36,618 nucleotides of DNA from Sterolibacterium sp. (GTDB taxonomy: Bacteria > Pseudomonadota > Gammaproteobacteria > Burkholderiales > Rhodocyclaceae). How positions within the stretch are numbered: the first letter of the stretch is position 1; every line of letters starts with the position of its first letter. The translations under genes and the position numbers were made by a program. This document shows, piece after piece, positions 25,796-34,388 of the stretch. The stretch is from assembly GCA_019105045.1 (NCBI GenBank), contig JAHRWT010000100.1, positions 1 to 36,618 of the forward strand. The letters run 5' to 3'. Under the pieces are notes generated by a model. That model was given only the letters and a program-made list of their open reading frames with translations, did no database searches and was not told where the DNA came from.

Positions 25796-26963
25796 ACGTC
25801 CGGTTGCCGCCGGCGACCATGGGGTAGTGGTACAAGCGACATTCCAGCGGGCCGTTGTAGAGCGGGATCTTGCGTTTGACGGCCAGGCCAATGCGTTTGG
25901 GCAGGGCGCTGTCGGCAGAGAAGAACCAGCAGTGCCAACCGGCGTAATGTTTCTTCAGCGCATCGCCCAGCTGCGGGTAGAACGCGGCCAGCGATTCGAT
26001 TTCGCCCAGGCGTTCGCCATAGGGCGGATTGGCAATCAGGATGCCCGGCGGGCCGGCCGGGGGCGGCAGTTGCAGGATGTCGCCCTGGCGCAGTTCGACC
26101 AGGTCATCGATGCCGGCATAGTCCAGATTCTGTCGTGCACGGGCCACGGCATCGCGCGAGATGTCGGCGCCGGCAATGGCCAGGCGGGCGGGTGCCAGGG
26201 CACGCCGTTGCGCTGCCGCCTGACGCAGCTCGCGCCAGGTGGCGGCCTTGAAGTTCCGCAGTTTCTCGAAACCAAACTCACCCGGCTCGCGTGACAGCCC
26301 CGGGGCATCGTGCAGACTCATCTGCGCGGCTTCGAGCAGGAAAGTACCGCTGCCGCACATCGGATCATAGAGCGGAATGCCGGGTTGCCAGCCGATCAGG
26401 CGCAGGATGCCGGCGGCGAGGTTTTCCTTGACCGGGGCTTCGACCTTGGCAATCTTGTGGCCGCGCTGCCAGAGCGGCTCGCCGGAGGTATCGACATACA
26501 GCGTGGCCTGTTCGGCGGTCAGAAACAGATGGATGCGCACATCCGGTCGGGCGGTATTCACGCTGGGCCGCTGGCCGCAAATCTGGCGAAAACGGTCGCA
26601 GACGGCATCCTTGGTGCGCAAGGTGATGAATTCCAGACTGCGCAGTGGCGAACGAATGGCGGTGACATAGACGCGCAAGGTCTGCTCGACCTTGAACAGT
26701 GTCGGCCAATCCACGCTCATGGCGAGGCGATAGACGTCATCCTCGTTGCGATAGTTGCCGGCGGCGACCCGCCACAGCACGCGGCTGGCGATGCGCGATT
26801 CGAGATTGAGCGTATAGCAGAGGCGCCAGTCACCGGCGCAATGCACGCCCCCGGGAACCTGCTTGATCGATGCGGCCAGGGCGCCGGCAGCGCGCATGTC
26901 CTCGGCCAGCAGCGCCTCCAGCCCGCGCGGGCAGGGGACGAAGAAGTTTTCGAGCTTGTTCAA
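25794..26963 (-). CDS. THUMP-domain class I rRNA guanine-N2 methyltransferase (RlmL N-half-like)
   Basis: 389 residues from a TTG at 26963; homology starts at NKLENFFVPCPRGLEALLAEDM, and no ATG fits closer. The TTG overlaps the hemJ TGA. The layout is an N-terminal ferredoxin-like/THUMP region (about 1-160), then a Rossmann methyltransferase: VKENLAAGILRLIGWQPGIPLYDPMCGSGTFLLEAA (SAM site) and the catalytic NPPYGERLG. This matches the m2G2445 (RlmL) half of the 702-residue E. coli RlmKL fusion. The RlmK half is absent, as in many betaproteobacteria. Expected to act on 23S rRNA; the exact base is inferred. Confidence 0.88.
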   Translation of the reverse strand: MNKLENFFVPCPRGLEALLAEDMRAAGALAASIKQVPGGVHCAGDWRLCYTLNLESRIASRVLWRVAAGNYRNEDDVYRLAMSVDWPTLFKVEQTLRVYVTAIRSPLRSLEFITLRTKDAVCDRFRQICGQRPSVNTARPDVRIHLFLTAEQATLYVDTSGEPLWQRGHKIAKVEAPVKENLAAGILRLIGWQPGIPLYDPMCGSGTFLLEAAQMSLHDAPGLSREPGEFGFEKLRNFKAATWRELRQAAAQRRALAPARLAIAGADISRDAVARARQNLDYAGIDDLVELRQGDILQLPPPAGPPGILIANPPYGERLGEIESLAAFYPQLGDALKKHYAGWHCWFFSADSALPKRIGLAVKRKIPLYNGPLECRLYHYPMVAGGNRT

Positions 26964-27379
26964 AATGGTTTCAGTACGGCCAGAAAAATGACTGCCAGCA
27001 ACACCAGCACCGGCAATTCGTTGAAGAAACGGAACCAGACATGACTCTTGTCGTTGCCTCCGCGGGTGAAGACTTGCAGCAAGCGGCCGCAGTAGCCGTG
27101 ATAAATGATCAGCAAGACCACCAGGGCGGTCTTGAGATGCAGCCAGCCGCCGGCAAAGCCAAAACCGCCGAACCACAGCCACAGCCCGAGTACCACCGCC
27201 AGCACGCCCAGCGGGGTCATGAAGCGATACAGCTTGCCGGCCATCAGCAACAGGCGCTCGCGTTCGGCATGGCTGTCAGCCGGTACCATGGCCAGATTGA
27301 CGAACAGGCGTGGCAGGTAGAACAACCCGGCAAACCAGCTGGTGACAAAGAAGATATGAAACGCTTTCAACCAGAGCAT
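26960..27379 (-). CDS. hemJ: HemJ-like protoporphyrinogen IX oxidase (CopD-family membrane protein)
   Basis: 139 residues from the ATG at 27379, preceded by AGGAAA. Four membrane segments are visible: KAFHIFFVTSWFAGLFYLPRLFV, PLGVLAVVLGLWLWFGG, LKTALVVLLIIYHGYCG and ELPVLVLLAVIFLAVLKPF. The pattern KAFHxxxVxSWFAGLFYLPRLFV, WLHLKxxxVxxLxxYHG and FxRFFNELPVLxxxxxxxLAVLKPF is the HemJ signature, with the conserved His and Arg. It oxidises protoporphyrinogen to protoporphyrin in bacteria lacking HemG and oxygen-dependent HemY. It overlaps the upstream SDR gene by 13 bp and touches the downstream methyltransferase start. Confidence 0.88.
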   Translation of the reverse strand: MLWLKAFHIFFVTSWFAGLFYLPRLFVNLAMVPADSHAERERLLLMAGKLYRFMTPLGVLAVVLGLWLWFGGFGFAGGWLHLKTALVVLLIIYHGYCGRLLQVFTRGGNDKSHVWFRFFNELPVLVLLAVIFLAVLKPF

Positions 27380-28290
27380 GTGCGGTTTCCTTGCAGATTG
27401 ATGGCGGCCAGACCGGCCTGCACGTCGGGATAAGCCAGGCGCACGGCCAGTTCGCGATGCAGGCGCGTATTGTCGAGGCGGCGCGATTCGTTCATGAAAG
27501 ACAGCGTCAGGGGCGAAAGTCGCTGGCTGGCTGCCGCACGACTCAGGCGCGGCGGGCGCGGCAGGCCGGCATGATCGGCCACAAGATCGAACCAATCAGC
27601 CATGGCCAGCCCCGGCGTATCGTCACTGGCGTGGTAGATGCGCTGGGCACGGCCGCGCCGCAAGGCGGCAACGACGCAGGTCGCCAGATCGTCGGCATGG
27701 ATGTGGTTGGTGATGACATCATCCGCTGCCTGCAAAATCGGATCACCCCGGCGGATGCGTTCCAGCGGCAGGCGGTCAACCGCATAAATACCGGGAGCAC
27801 GCAGGATGCTGATGATCGGTGCGCCAAGGCGGCGGCCCCAGCGACGCAATTCGCTTTCGGCATCGACGCGGCGCCGCGCCCGCGCCGTGGTCGCTTGCGG
27901 CCGTCGCGTCTCACGTACCAGCGCCCCGCCACAATCGCCATACACCCCGCTGGTACTGATGTAGACCAGGCGACGTGGTAGACTCAGGCCCTTGCGCAGA
28001 ACGGCAATCAGGTGGCGCGTGCGCAGGTCCCGGCACTCGTTTTTGTCCTGTTGGGCAGGCGGCGCACAGTGCAGCACGGCATCGGCCAGACCCGCCAGCC
28101 GCTGCAGGGTGGCCGGCTGGTCGAGATCCCCCAGCAAGGGCGTGACCCGTAGCTGGCGCAGGCGTTGTTGCAACTGGGCATCCTGGCTGCGCAACAAGGC
28201 ATACACCCGATAGCGACGCGCCAGACGCGGCAGGGCGCGCAGGGCCACATCGCCGCAGCCGATCACCAACAATCTTCGTTTCTTTTGCAT
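27367..28290 (-). CDS. Atypical NAD(P)-binding SDR / epimerase-like protein
   Basis: 307 residues. The N-terminal Rossmann motif reads LLVIGCGDVALRALPRL, a G-x-G-x-x-A form typical of atypical SDRs of the YeeZ type rather than the GxxGxxG of true epimerases. The active-site region has RLVYISTSGVYGDCGG. Where extended SDRs carry YxxxK, the sequence is ARARRRVDAESELRRWG without an obvious Tyr-Lys pair, so catalysis may be absent or different. Later RAPGIYAVDRLPLERIRRGDPIL and NHIHADDLATCVVAAL fit the family. Likely co-transcribed with hemJ and the methyltransferase; the substrate is unknown. Confidence 0.82.
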   Translation of the reverse strand: MQKKRRLLVIGCGDVALRALPRLARRYRVYALLRSQDAQLQQRLRQLRVTPLLGDLDQPATLQRLAGLADAVLHCAPPAQQDKNECRDLRTRHLIAVLRKGLSLPRRLVYISTSGVYGDCGGALVRETRRPQATTARARRRVDAESELRRWGRRLGAPIISILRAPGIYAVDRLPLERIRRGDPILQAADDVITNHIHADDLATCVVAALRRGRAQRIYHASDDTPGLAMADWFDLVADHAGLPRPPRLSRAAASQRLSPLTLSFMNESRRLDNTRLHRELAVRLAYPDVQAGLAAINLQGNRTCSG

Positions 28291-28304
28291 TGCGGAATTA
28301 TCTC

Positions 28305-29330
28305 ATGTCCCATCACATCAAAATCCAGCCCAGCGGCCGCGAATACGACGTCGAAGACGGTCTGACCGTGCTCAAGGCCGCCATCGATGCCGGCATCAAA
28401 CTGCCCTATGGCTGCCAGAACGGTGCCTGTGGCGCTTGCAAGGGCAAGGTCGTGGCCGGCGAAATCGACCACGGCGCCGCCCCCATGGGCACGCTGCCGC
28501 AAGATCAGCGCGATCAAGGCATGGCACTGTTCTGCTGCGCCAAGCCGCTGACGGACCTGACCATCGAAGCCAAGGTGATCACCGCCGGCAAGGACATCGA
28601 AATCAAGACCATGGCCTGTCGGGTGCAGCAGATCGAACGACTGGCCGACGATGTCATCAGCCTGCGTCTCAAGCTGCCGATGAATGAACGGCTGCAATTT
28701 CTGGCCGGGCAATATATCGAAGTGCTGCTCAAGGACGGCCAGCGCCGCGCCTTCTCGCTGGCCAATGCACCTTACGATGACGAATATCTGCAACTGCATC
28801 TGCGCCTGATTCCTGGCGGCCTATTGACCGAGCATGTTTTCAACCACATGCAAGAGCGCGACATTCTGCGCATCGAAGGCCCGCACGGCAGCTTCTTCCT
28901 GCGTGAAGATACGGCCAAGCCCATCATTCTGCTGGTGGGTGGCACGGGCTTTGCACCCATCAAATCATTGATTGAATATGCCATCCACAGCAAGATCAAA
29001 CGCCCCATGCAGCTTTACTGGGGCGCGCGCAATCGTGCCGGGCTGTATCTGCCCGCGCTGCCGCAGCAATGGGCGGCTGACCATGCGCAGATCAGTTATG
29101 TACCGGTGCTCTCCGAGCCGGCCGACGACGACGCCTGGCAAGGCCGCACGGGCCTGGTGCATCAGGCGGTGCTGGATGACCATGCCGATCTGTCCGGCTA
29201 TCAGGTGTATGCCTGCGGCGCGCCGGCCATGATCGAGGCCGCCCGTCGCGATTTCGTCGCCCGGGGCCTGCCGGAAGACGAGTTCTACGCAGATTCATTT
29301 ACTTTTGGTGCGCCGGAAGCCAATCAGTGA
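28305..29330 (+). CDS. 2Fe-2S ferredoxin / FAD / NAD(P)H oxidoreductase
   Basis: 341 residues from the ATG at 28305. The N-terminal plant-type 2Fe-2S domain (residues 1-95) has ligands C37, C42 and C45 (YGCQNGACGAC) plus C77. The FAD domain has RAFSLANAP, the RxxS FAD motif. The NAD domain has LVGGTGFAPIKSLIEYA and YACGAPAMIEAARRDF. Such proteins are often named CDP-6-deoxy-delta-3,4-glucoseen reductase. The same design serves as the reductase of phenol- or toluene-type monooxygenases. No oxygenase or dideoxysugar gene is adjacent, so the partner is open. It is divergent from the SDR gene by only 14 bp. Confidence 0.88.
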   Translation: MSHHIKIQPSGREYDVEDGLTVLKAAIDAGIKLPYGCQNGACGACKGKVVAGEIDHGAAPMGTLPQDQRDQGMALFCCAKPLTDLTIEAKVITAGKDIEIKTMACRVQQIERLADDVISLRLKLPMNERLQFLAGQYIEVLLKDGQRRAFSLANAPYDDEYLQLHLRLIPGGLLTEHVFNHMQERDILRIEGPHGSFFLREDTAKPIILLVGGTGFAPIKSLIEYAIHSKIKRPMQLYWGARNRAGLYLPALPQQWAADHAQISYVPVLSEPADDDAWQGRTGLVHQAVLDDHADLSGYQVYACGAPAMIEAARRDFVARGLPEDEFYADSFTFGAPEANQ

Positions 29331-29394
29331 GCATTATCGCAACGCACTGAGAGAGCGATTGAGAACCACCGAGAACAAAAACCAGGAGCGACAC

Positions 29395-30033
29395 ATGAGT
29401 CAAACCCGCCAAGATCCTCAGGATTTACTGGCCCGCATCGACCGCCTCGAATCCATCGAGGAAATCCGCATGCTGCCGGCCAAATACGCGCTTTCGCTGG
29501 ACATGCGCGACCTGGATGCGCACGTCAATCTGTTTGCCGCCGACATTCGCATCAGCAAGGAAGCCAGTGGGCGGGCAGCGATGAAGCGCTGGCTGGACGA
29601 TACCTTGCGCCTGCAATTCACCGGCACTTCGCATCATATCGGCGGCCATATCATCGAATTCAAGGACGCTGATCACGCCATCGGTGTGGTCTATTCCAAG
29701 AACGAGCACGAAACCGGCCCCGAGTGGGTGATCATGCAAATGCTCTATTGGGATGAATACGAGCGCATGGATGGCCGCTGGTATTTCCGTCGCCGCCTGC
29801 CCTGCTACTGGTATGCCAGCGACCTCAACAAACCGCCCATCGGCGATAAGAAAATGCGCTGGCCCGGCCGCGAACCCTATGACGGCGCCTGGCACGAGCT
29901 GTGGCCGTCATGGCAAGATTTCTGGGCCAATCTGCCGGACGACACCCCTGAAGTTGCCGCCCCAGCCCCATGGGATGAATTCCTCACCACCATGCGCCGG
30001 GGCGCACCGATTCCAAAAATCCGCGTGCGCTGA
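29395..30033 (+). CDS. SnoaL-like / NTF2-fold protein
   Basis: 212 residues from an ATG with AGGAG 7 bp upstream. The N-terminal segment [40 protein letters not shown] is the hallmark of the SnoaL_4 family (cone-shaped alpha+beta barrel). It is followed by [32 protein letters not shown] and [13 protein letters not shown]. Family members include bile-acid 7-alpha-dehydratase (BaiE), polyketide cyclases and subunits of degradation pathways. It carries a longer C-terminal extension (about residues 140-212, rich in Trp and Pro) than minimal members. It is located 64 bp after the 2Fe-2S reductase. A lyase or hydratase role on a steroid-like or aromatic compound is possible but unproven. Confidence 0.75.
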   Translation: MSQTRQDPQDLLARIDRLESIEEIRMLPAKYALSLDMRDLDAHVNLFAADIRISKEASGRAAMKRWLDDTLRLQFTGTSHHIGGHIIEFKDADHAIGVVYSKNEHETGPEWVIMQMLYWDEYERMDGRWYFRRRLPCYWYASDLNKPPIGDKKMRWPGREPYDGAWHELWPSWQDFWANLPDDTPEVAAPAPWDEFLTTMRRGAPIPKIRVR

Positions 30034-30133
30034 AACTGCCGAAAACACCGACAGGCAAGCCCTGGAATACCTCCCTGGGCCAGTGTCAAACCACGTTTCT
30101 CTCGACACAGATGTTCGACATACAGGAAATTTC

Positions 30134-31252
30134 ATGAAAAAAGCACTCATTACCGGCGTCACCGGGCAGGATGGTTCCTATCTTGCCGAGTTCCTGCTGG
30201 CCAAAGGCTATGAGGTTCACGGCATCAAGCGCCGGGCTTCGTCGTTCAATACGCAGCGGATCGATCACATCTATCAGGACCCGCACATTGCTCACCAGAA
30301 CTTCATCCTGCATTACGGCGATCTGACCGACTCTTCCAATCTCACCCGCCTGTTGCAGCAGATTCAACCCGACGAGGTGTACAACCTGGGGGCGCAATCG
30401 CACGTGGCGGTGTCGTTCGAGTCGCCGGAATACACGGCGGATGTCGATGCGATCGGCACCCTGCGCCTGCTTGAAGCGATTCGTCTGCTGGGTCTGGAAA
30501 AGAAGACGCGCTTCTATCAGGCATCGACTTCCGAACTCTATGGTCTGGTGCAGGAAATTCCGCAGAAGGAAACCACGCCTTTCTATCCGCGCTCGCCCTA
30601 TGCCGTGGCCAAGCTCTACGCTTACTGGATTTGCGTGAATTACCGCGAAGCCTACGGGATTTATGCCTGTAACGGCATCCTCTTCAATCATGAATCTCCC
30701 CGCCGGGGCGAAACTTTCGTCACGCGCAAGATCACCCGTGGCCTGGCGAATATCGCGCAAGGTCTGGAGCCCTGTCTCTACATGGGCAATCTCGATGCCC
30801 TGCGCGACTGGGGCCATGCCAAGGATTATGTGCGCATGCAGTGGCTGATGTTGCAGCAAGAACAGCCAGAAGATTTCGTCATCGCCACTGGCGTGCAGCA
30901 CAGCGTGCGCACTTTCATTCTCTGGTCAGCCGCCGAATTGGGCATCACGCTGCGCTTTGCCGGCAAGGGGGTTGATGAGGTGGGGATCGTCGAGTCCATC
31001 CAGGGCGACAAGGCACCCGCAGTGAACGTCGGCGATGTACTGGTGCGCGTCGATCCACGTTACTTCCGGCCGACCGAAGTGGAAACCCTGCTGGGTGATC
31101 CCAGCAAGGCCAAGACCCGACTCGGCTGGGTTCCGGAAATCAGCGTACAGGCGATGTGCACCGAAATGGTGGCCGAAGACCTCAAGATCGCACAACGTCA
31201 TGCCTTGCTGAAAGCACACGGGCTGGAACTGCCGGTCGCGGTGGAAAATTGA
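30134..31252 (+). CDS. gmd: GDP-mannose 4,6-dehydratase
   Basis: Converts GDP-mannose to GDP-4-keto-6-deoxymannose. 372 residues from the ATG at 30134 (AGGAAA ribosome site); longer open frame upstream lacks homology. Motifs are [31 protein letters not shown] (NADP site), [41 protein letters not shown], the catalytic T/E plus YxxxK region [16 protein letters not shown]...[35 protein letters not shown], and [18 protein letters not shown]. First gene of the gmd-fcl-galE block. Confidence 0.97.
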   Translation: MKKALITGVTGQDGSYLAEFLLAKGYEVHGIKRRASSFNTQRIDHIYQDPHIAHQNFILHYGDLTDSSNLTRLLQQIQPDEVYNLGAQSHVAVSFESPEYTADVDAIGTLRLLEAIRLLGLEKKTRFYQASTSELYGLVQEIPQKETTPFYPRSPYAVAKLYAYWICVNYREAYGIYACNGILFNHESPRRGETFVTRKITRGLANIAQGLEPCLYMGNLDALRDWGHAKDYVRMQWLMLQQEQPEDFVIATGVQHSVRTFILWSAAELGITLRFAGKGVDEVGIVESIQGDKAPAVNVGDVLVRVDPRYFRPTEVETLLGDPSKAKTRLGWVPEISVQAMCTEMVAEDLKIAQRHALLKAHGLELPVAVEN

Positions 31253-31258
31253 GCCTGA

Positions 31259-31277
31259 TTGTCAATTGTCAATTGCC
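31259..31277. repeat. 7-bp direct repeat in the gmd-fcl spacer
   Basis: TTGTCAA twice plus TTGCC, with related TTGCC(GA) copies following to about 31285, in the 172-bp spacer between gmd and fcl. The rest of the spacer shows no gene. Confidence 0.6.
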
Positions 31278-31424
31278 GATTGCCGGGGCGGGTCAGCGCA
31301 GCCTGTCCGCGCTGCGCTTCAACTGCGCTGATTGCCATCGTTCACCCAACAATTGCCCCGTGCGCGGGTTTTGAATTCACGACGGCATTTCCTGAAATCT
31401 GCTCTTCATCATGATGGCTTGCTT

Positions 31425-32387
31425 ATGAAAAACATTTTTGTTGCCGGTCACAAAGGCATGGTTGGCTCGGCGCTGGTGCGGCGCTTGCAGAGTGAGCAGG
31501 ATGTGCGCCTGATTACGGTCGGACGCGACCAGCTGGATCTGCAGAACCAGGCGGCGGTTGCTGCCTTCTTCGCCGACCAGCGCATCGACGAGGTGTATCT
31601 GGCCGCAGCCCGAGTGGGCGGAATACACGCCAACAACAGCTACCCCGCCCAGTTCATTTACGAAAATCTGATGATCGAGTGCAACCTCATTCATGCCGCT
31701 CACATGCATGGCGTGCAGAAGCTGTTGTTTCTCGGTTCATCCTGCATCTATCCCAGGGATGCAGCGCAGCCGATGGCTGAAGAAGCCCTGCTGACCGGCA
31801 CGCTGGAGCCGACCAACGAACCGTATGCCATCGCCAAGATCGCCGGCATCAAACTGTGTGAAAGCTACAATCGCCAGTATGGTCGGGATTACCGCAGCGT
31901 GATGCCGACCAATCTCTACGGGCCGGGTGATAACTATCATCCCGACAACAGCCATGTCATTCCCGCGCTGCTGCGTCGCTTTCACGAAGCCGTTCGCAGC
32001 GGCCAGCCGGAAGTGGTGATCTGGGGCAGCGGTACGCCGATGCGCGAATTTCTGCATGTGGATGACATGGCGGCGGCTTCCGTGCATGTGATGAATCTGG
32101 ATGCCGCAACCTATCAGGCGCACACCCGCGACATGCTCTCGCACATCAACGTCGGCACCGGCCAGGATTGCAGCATTCGCGAACTGGCCGAAACCATCGC
32201 GCGTGTCACCGGCTTCAGCGGCAAGCTGGTGTTCGATGCCAGCAAGCCTGATGGCGCGCCGAGAAAACTGCTCGACGTCAGCCGCCTCACGCAACTGGGC
32301 TGGACCGCTCGCATCGGTCTGGCAGAAGGTTTGCGAGACGCCTATCACTGGTACGCGACACAGGCCGCCGGAACAGTGCGGACATGA
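31425..32387 (+). CDS. fcl: GDP-L-fucose synthase (epimerase/reductase)
   Basis: Turns GDP-4-keto-6-deoxymannose into GDP-L-fucose by 3,5-epimerisation and NADPH reduction. 320 residues from the ATG at 31425. [17 protein letters not shown] is the Rossmann motif. [25 protein letters not shown] is diagnostic. The catalytic Ser is in GSSCIYP and the Tyr-Lys pair in [37 protein letters not shown] and the C-terminal [19 protein letters not shown] complete the match. Also known as wcaG. The spacing to galE is 31 bp. Confidence 0.97.
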   Translation: MKNIFVAGHKGMVGSALVRRLQSEQDVRLITVGRDQLDLQNQAAVAAFFADQRIDEVYLAAARVGGIHANNSYPAQFIYENLMIECNLIHAAHMHGVQKLLFLGSSCIYPRDAAQPMAEEALLTGTLEPTNEPYAIAKIAGIKLCESYNRQYGRDYRSVMPTNLYGPGDNYHPDNSHVIPALLRRFHEAVRSGQPEVVIWGSGTPMREFLHVDDMAAASVHVMNLDAATYQAHTRDMLSHINVGTGQDCSIRELAETIARVTGFSGKLVFDASKPDGAPRKLLDVSRLTQLGWTARIGLAEGLRDAYHWYATQAAGTVRT

Positions 32388-32418
32388 CGTCCTGCCCATC
32401 CGCAATGGAAGGAACCTC

Positions 32419-33468
32419 ATGATTCTTGTCACCGGTGGCGCCGGTTATATCGGCTCGCACACCGTGGTCGAACTGCTGGCGGCCGGCCACGATGTGCTGA
32501 TACTCGACAATCATTGCAACAGCCAGCCGGCGGTGATCGAACGCATCAGCCAGATTGCCGGGCGCCGCCCGCAGCATGTCCGTGGAGACATCCGCGACCG
32601 TCAGCTGCTGCGTGAACTGTTTGCCGTGCAGCCCATTGCGGCGGTCATTCATTTTGCCGGCCTCAAGGCCGTCGGTGAATCGGTGGCCCAGCCGCTGCGC
32701 TATTACGACAACAACGTGAATGGCAGTCTGGCGCTGTTCGAATGCATGGCCGAAGCAGGCGTGCGCACGTTGGTGTTTTCCTCTTCCGCCACGGTTTACG
32801 GTGATCCGCACAGCGTGCCGATACGCGAGGATTTTCCGCTGTCTGCAACCAATCCTTACGGCCGCAGCAAGCTGATGATAGAAGACATCCTGCGCGACAT
32901 CGCGCGCAGCGACGCCGGCTGGCGGATTGCCCTGCTGCGCTATTTCAATCCGGTGGGTGCTCATGCGTCAGGCATGTTGGGCGAAGATCCCAGCGGCATA
33001 CCCAACAATCTCCTGCCTTTCATTGCCCAGGTGGCCACCGGCCAGCGCGATGTGCTGTCGGTATTCGGCGGCGACTATCCCACGCCAGATGGTACCGGCG
33101 TGCGTGATTACATCCATGTGGTCGATCTGGCGCTGGGGCATCTGGCGGCATTGGCTGCCTTGCCGCAGCAGACGGAACCCCTGGCGATCAATCTCGGTAC
33201 CGGCCGTGGCTACAGCGTGCTGGAAATGGTGCGGGCTTTTGAGCAGGCCAGCCGGCGGCCCGTGCCTTATCGCATCGTGGCGCGCCGGCCGGGCGATGTG
33301 GCGCAGTGCTATGCCGATCCGGCCCGTGCGCGCGCCTTGCTGGGCTGGTCAGCCACACGGAATATCGATGACATGTGCCGCGATACCTGGCGCTGGCAGC
33401 AGTGGTTGAGCGAAACATCGGCGATCAGCCCTACCAGCGCGCCCCGGGTTGCCCCTGCGCGATCCTGA
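32419..33468 (+). CDS. galE: UDP-glucose 4-epimerase
   Basis: Interconverts UDP-glucose and UDP-galactose. 349 residues from the ATG at 32419 (GGAAGGAA upstream). ILVTGGAGYIGSHTVVELL is the NAD motif. VIHFAGLKAVGESVAQPLRYYDNNVNG, FSSSATVYGDP and NPYGRSKLMIEDIL (YxxxK) form the active site. LRYFNPVGAHASGMLGEDPSGIPNNLLPFIAQVA and GDYPTPDGTGVRDYIHVVDLALGH are GalE-specific. The C-terminal about 15 residues are an extra Ser/Pro tail. It ends the rightward sugar-nucleotide block and converges with a methyltransferase gene across 19 bp. Confidence 0.97.
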   Translation: MILVTGGAGYIGSHTVVELLAAGHDVLILDNHCNSQPAVIERISQIAGRRPQHVRGDIRDRQLLRELFAVQPIAAVIHFAGLKAVGESVAQPLRYYDNNVNGSLALFECMAEAGVRTLVFSSSATVYGDPHSVPIREDFPLSATNPYGRSKLMIEDILRDIARSDAGWRIALLRYFNPVGAHASGMLGEDPSGIPNNLLPFIAQVATGQRDVLSVFGGDYPTPDGTGVRDYIHVVDLALGHLAALAALPQQTEPLAINLGTGRGYSVLEMVRAFEQASRRPVPYRIVARRPGDVAQCYADPARARALLGWSATRNIDDMCRDTWRWQQWLSETSAISPTSAPRVAPARS

Positions 33469-33487
33469 CACTGACAATCCCTGCCTC

Positions 33488-34324
33488 TCAGCGCCGCAGC
33501 CGCTTGTCCACATACAGATGCCCCACCACATCGCGGCTGGTGGTGCTTAGCTTGCCATCCACGCTGCGTTGTTGCAGGGTTTGCCGCAACTGCTGGCGCC
33601 GTGTTTCATCGGCGCTGTCCTGCTTGAACAGCCAGCTGGCGTAGCGTTCGAAGATGTAGTCGACGGCGTGGTGGCTGGTCTTGAGGCGTTCTTCGTAGGT
33701 GATGTGGGGGAAATAGCCCCACAGGTAAAGAATGTTGTAGAGGTGTTGCAGGTCGTCGGCGCTGTCGGCACCGACGCTGCGACGGGGGAGATTGAATGCC
33801 TCCTGCAACTCGCCCAGCAGGCTGTCTTCGCGGTGCGCATAGAGGCTGACATACACGCTTTGGCGACTGGCCTGGAGGACTTTTTCGAGCATGGCCACGG
33901 ATGAGAGCGCCGGACTGAAATAAAGAAAGACCAGATCGAAAGCATTTTGCCAGCCTTGCCGGGCAAGATCGGTATGTTCCCAGGCGCTGTGCAGCAGCTC
34001 TGCGGCCTGATACGGCAGACCGGCCTGATCGAGCCGCTGGCGCGTGTGTTCGATCATCTGCCGTGAAATCTCCACGCCGCTGACTGTTGCGCCGTGCTGC
34101 AGGAAAGCTTGCAGATAACGCCCTGCGCCAAAACTGATATCGAGAATGCGCTTGCCCTGCAAAGTCATTTTGCCTTGCAGCCAGTTGAGCGCGAAATCAT
34201 CCGCAGCCAGACCGAACTGACTGACTTCTGCCGCTCGCCGGTCCCAGTTTTCTTCGCTGCGTTGCAGGTTGGCCGAGTGGCCGCTGTCGTTGAGCGCAGC
34301 CAGGTGGTATTCGAGCAGATGCAT
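33488..34324 (-). CDS. Class I SAM-dependent methyltransferase, unknown substrate
   Basis: 278 residues. The Rossmann SAM site is ILDISFGAGRYLQAFLQHGATVSGVEISRQMIEHTRQRL; the usual D-x-G-x-G of motif I is D-I-S-F-G-A-G, a mild variant. The mid-domain has AFDLVFLYFSPALSS. A C-terminal all-alpha segment (about 190-278) has no motif I know. It lies between sugar-nucleotide genes and a divergent flavoprotein, so glycan or small-molecule methylation are both open. It shares a 64-bp AT-rich divergent spacer with the dihydrolipoyl-dehydrogenase-like gene. Confidence 0.8.
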   Translation of the reverse strand: MHLLEYHLAALNDSGHSANLQRSEENWDRRAAEVSQFGLAADDFALNWLQGKMTLQGKRILDISFGAGRYLQAFLQHGATVSGVEISRQMIEHTRQRLDQAGLPYQAAELLHSAWEHTDLARQGWQNAFDLVFLYFSPALSSVAMLEKVLQASRQSVYVSLYAHREDSLLGELQEAFNLPRRSVGADSADDLQHLYNILYLWGYFPHITYEERLKTSHHAVDYIFERYASWLFKQDSADETRRQQLRQTLQQRSVDGKLSTTSRDVVGHLYVDKRLRR

Positions 34325-34347
34325 GTGCCGCCTTTCTTTCCGGAGTA

Positions 34348-34367
34348 ATATTAGACGTATTTAATAT
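34348..34367. promoter_or_regulatory. AT-rich palindrome in a divergent promoter region
   Basis: ATATTA (34348-34353) and TAATAT (34362-34367) flank 8 bp in an otherwise GC-rich 64-bp spacer between two divergent genes. It could be a regulator site overlapping the -10 regions (TAATAT resembles a -10). No matching regulator gene is adjacent. Confidence 0.4.
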
Positions 34368-34388
34368 ACCTTGAACACGGGAGCCCCC

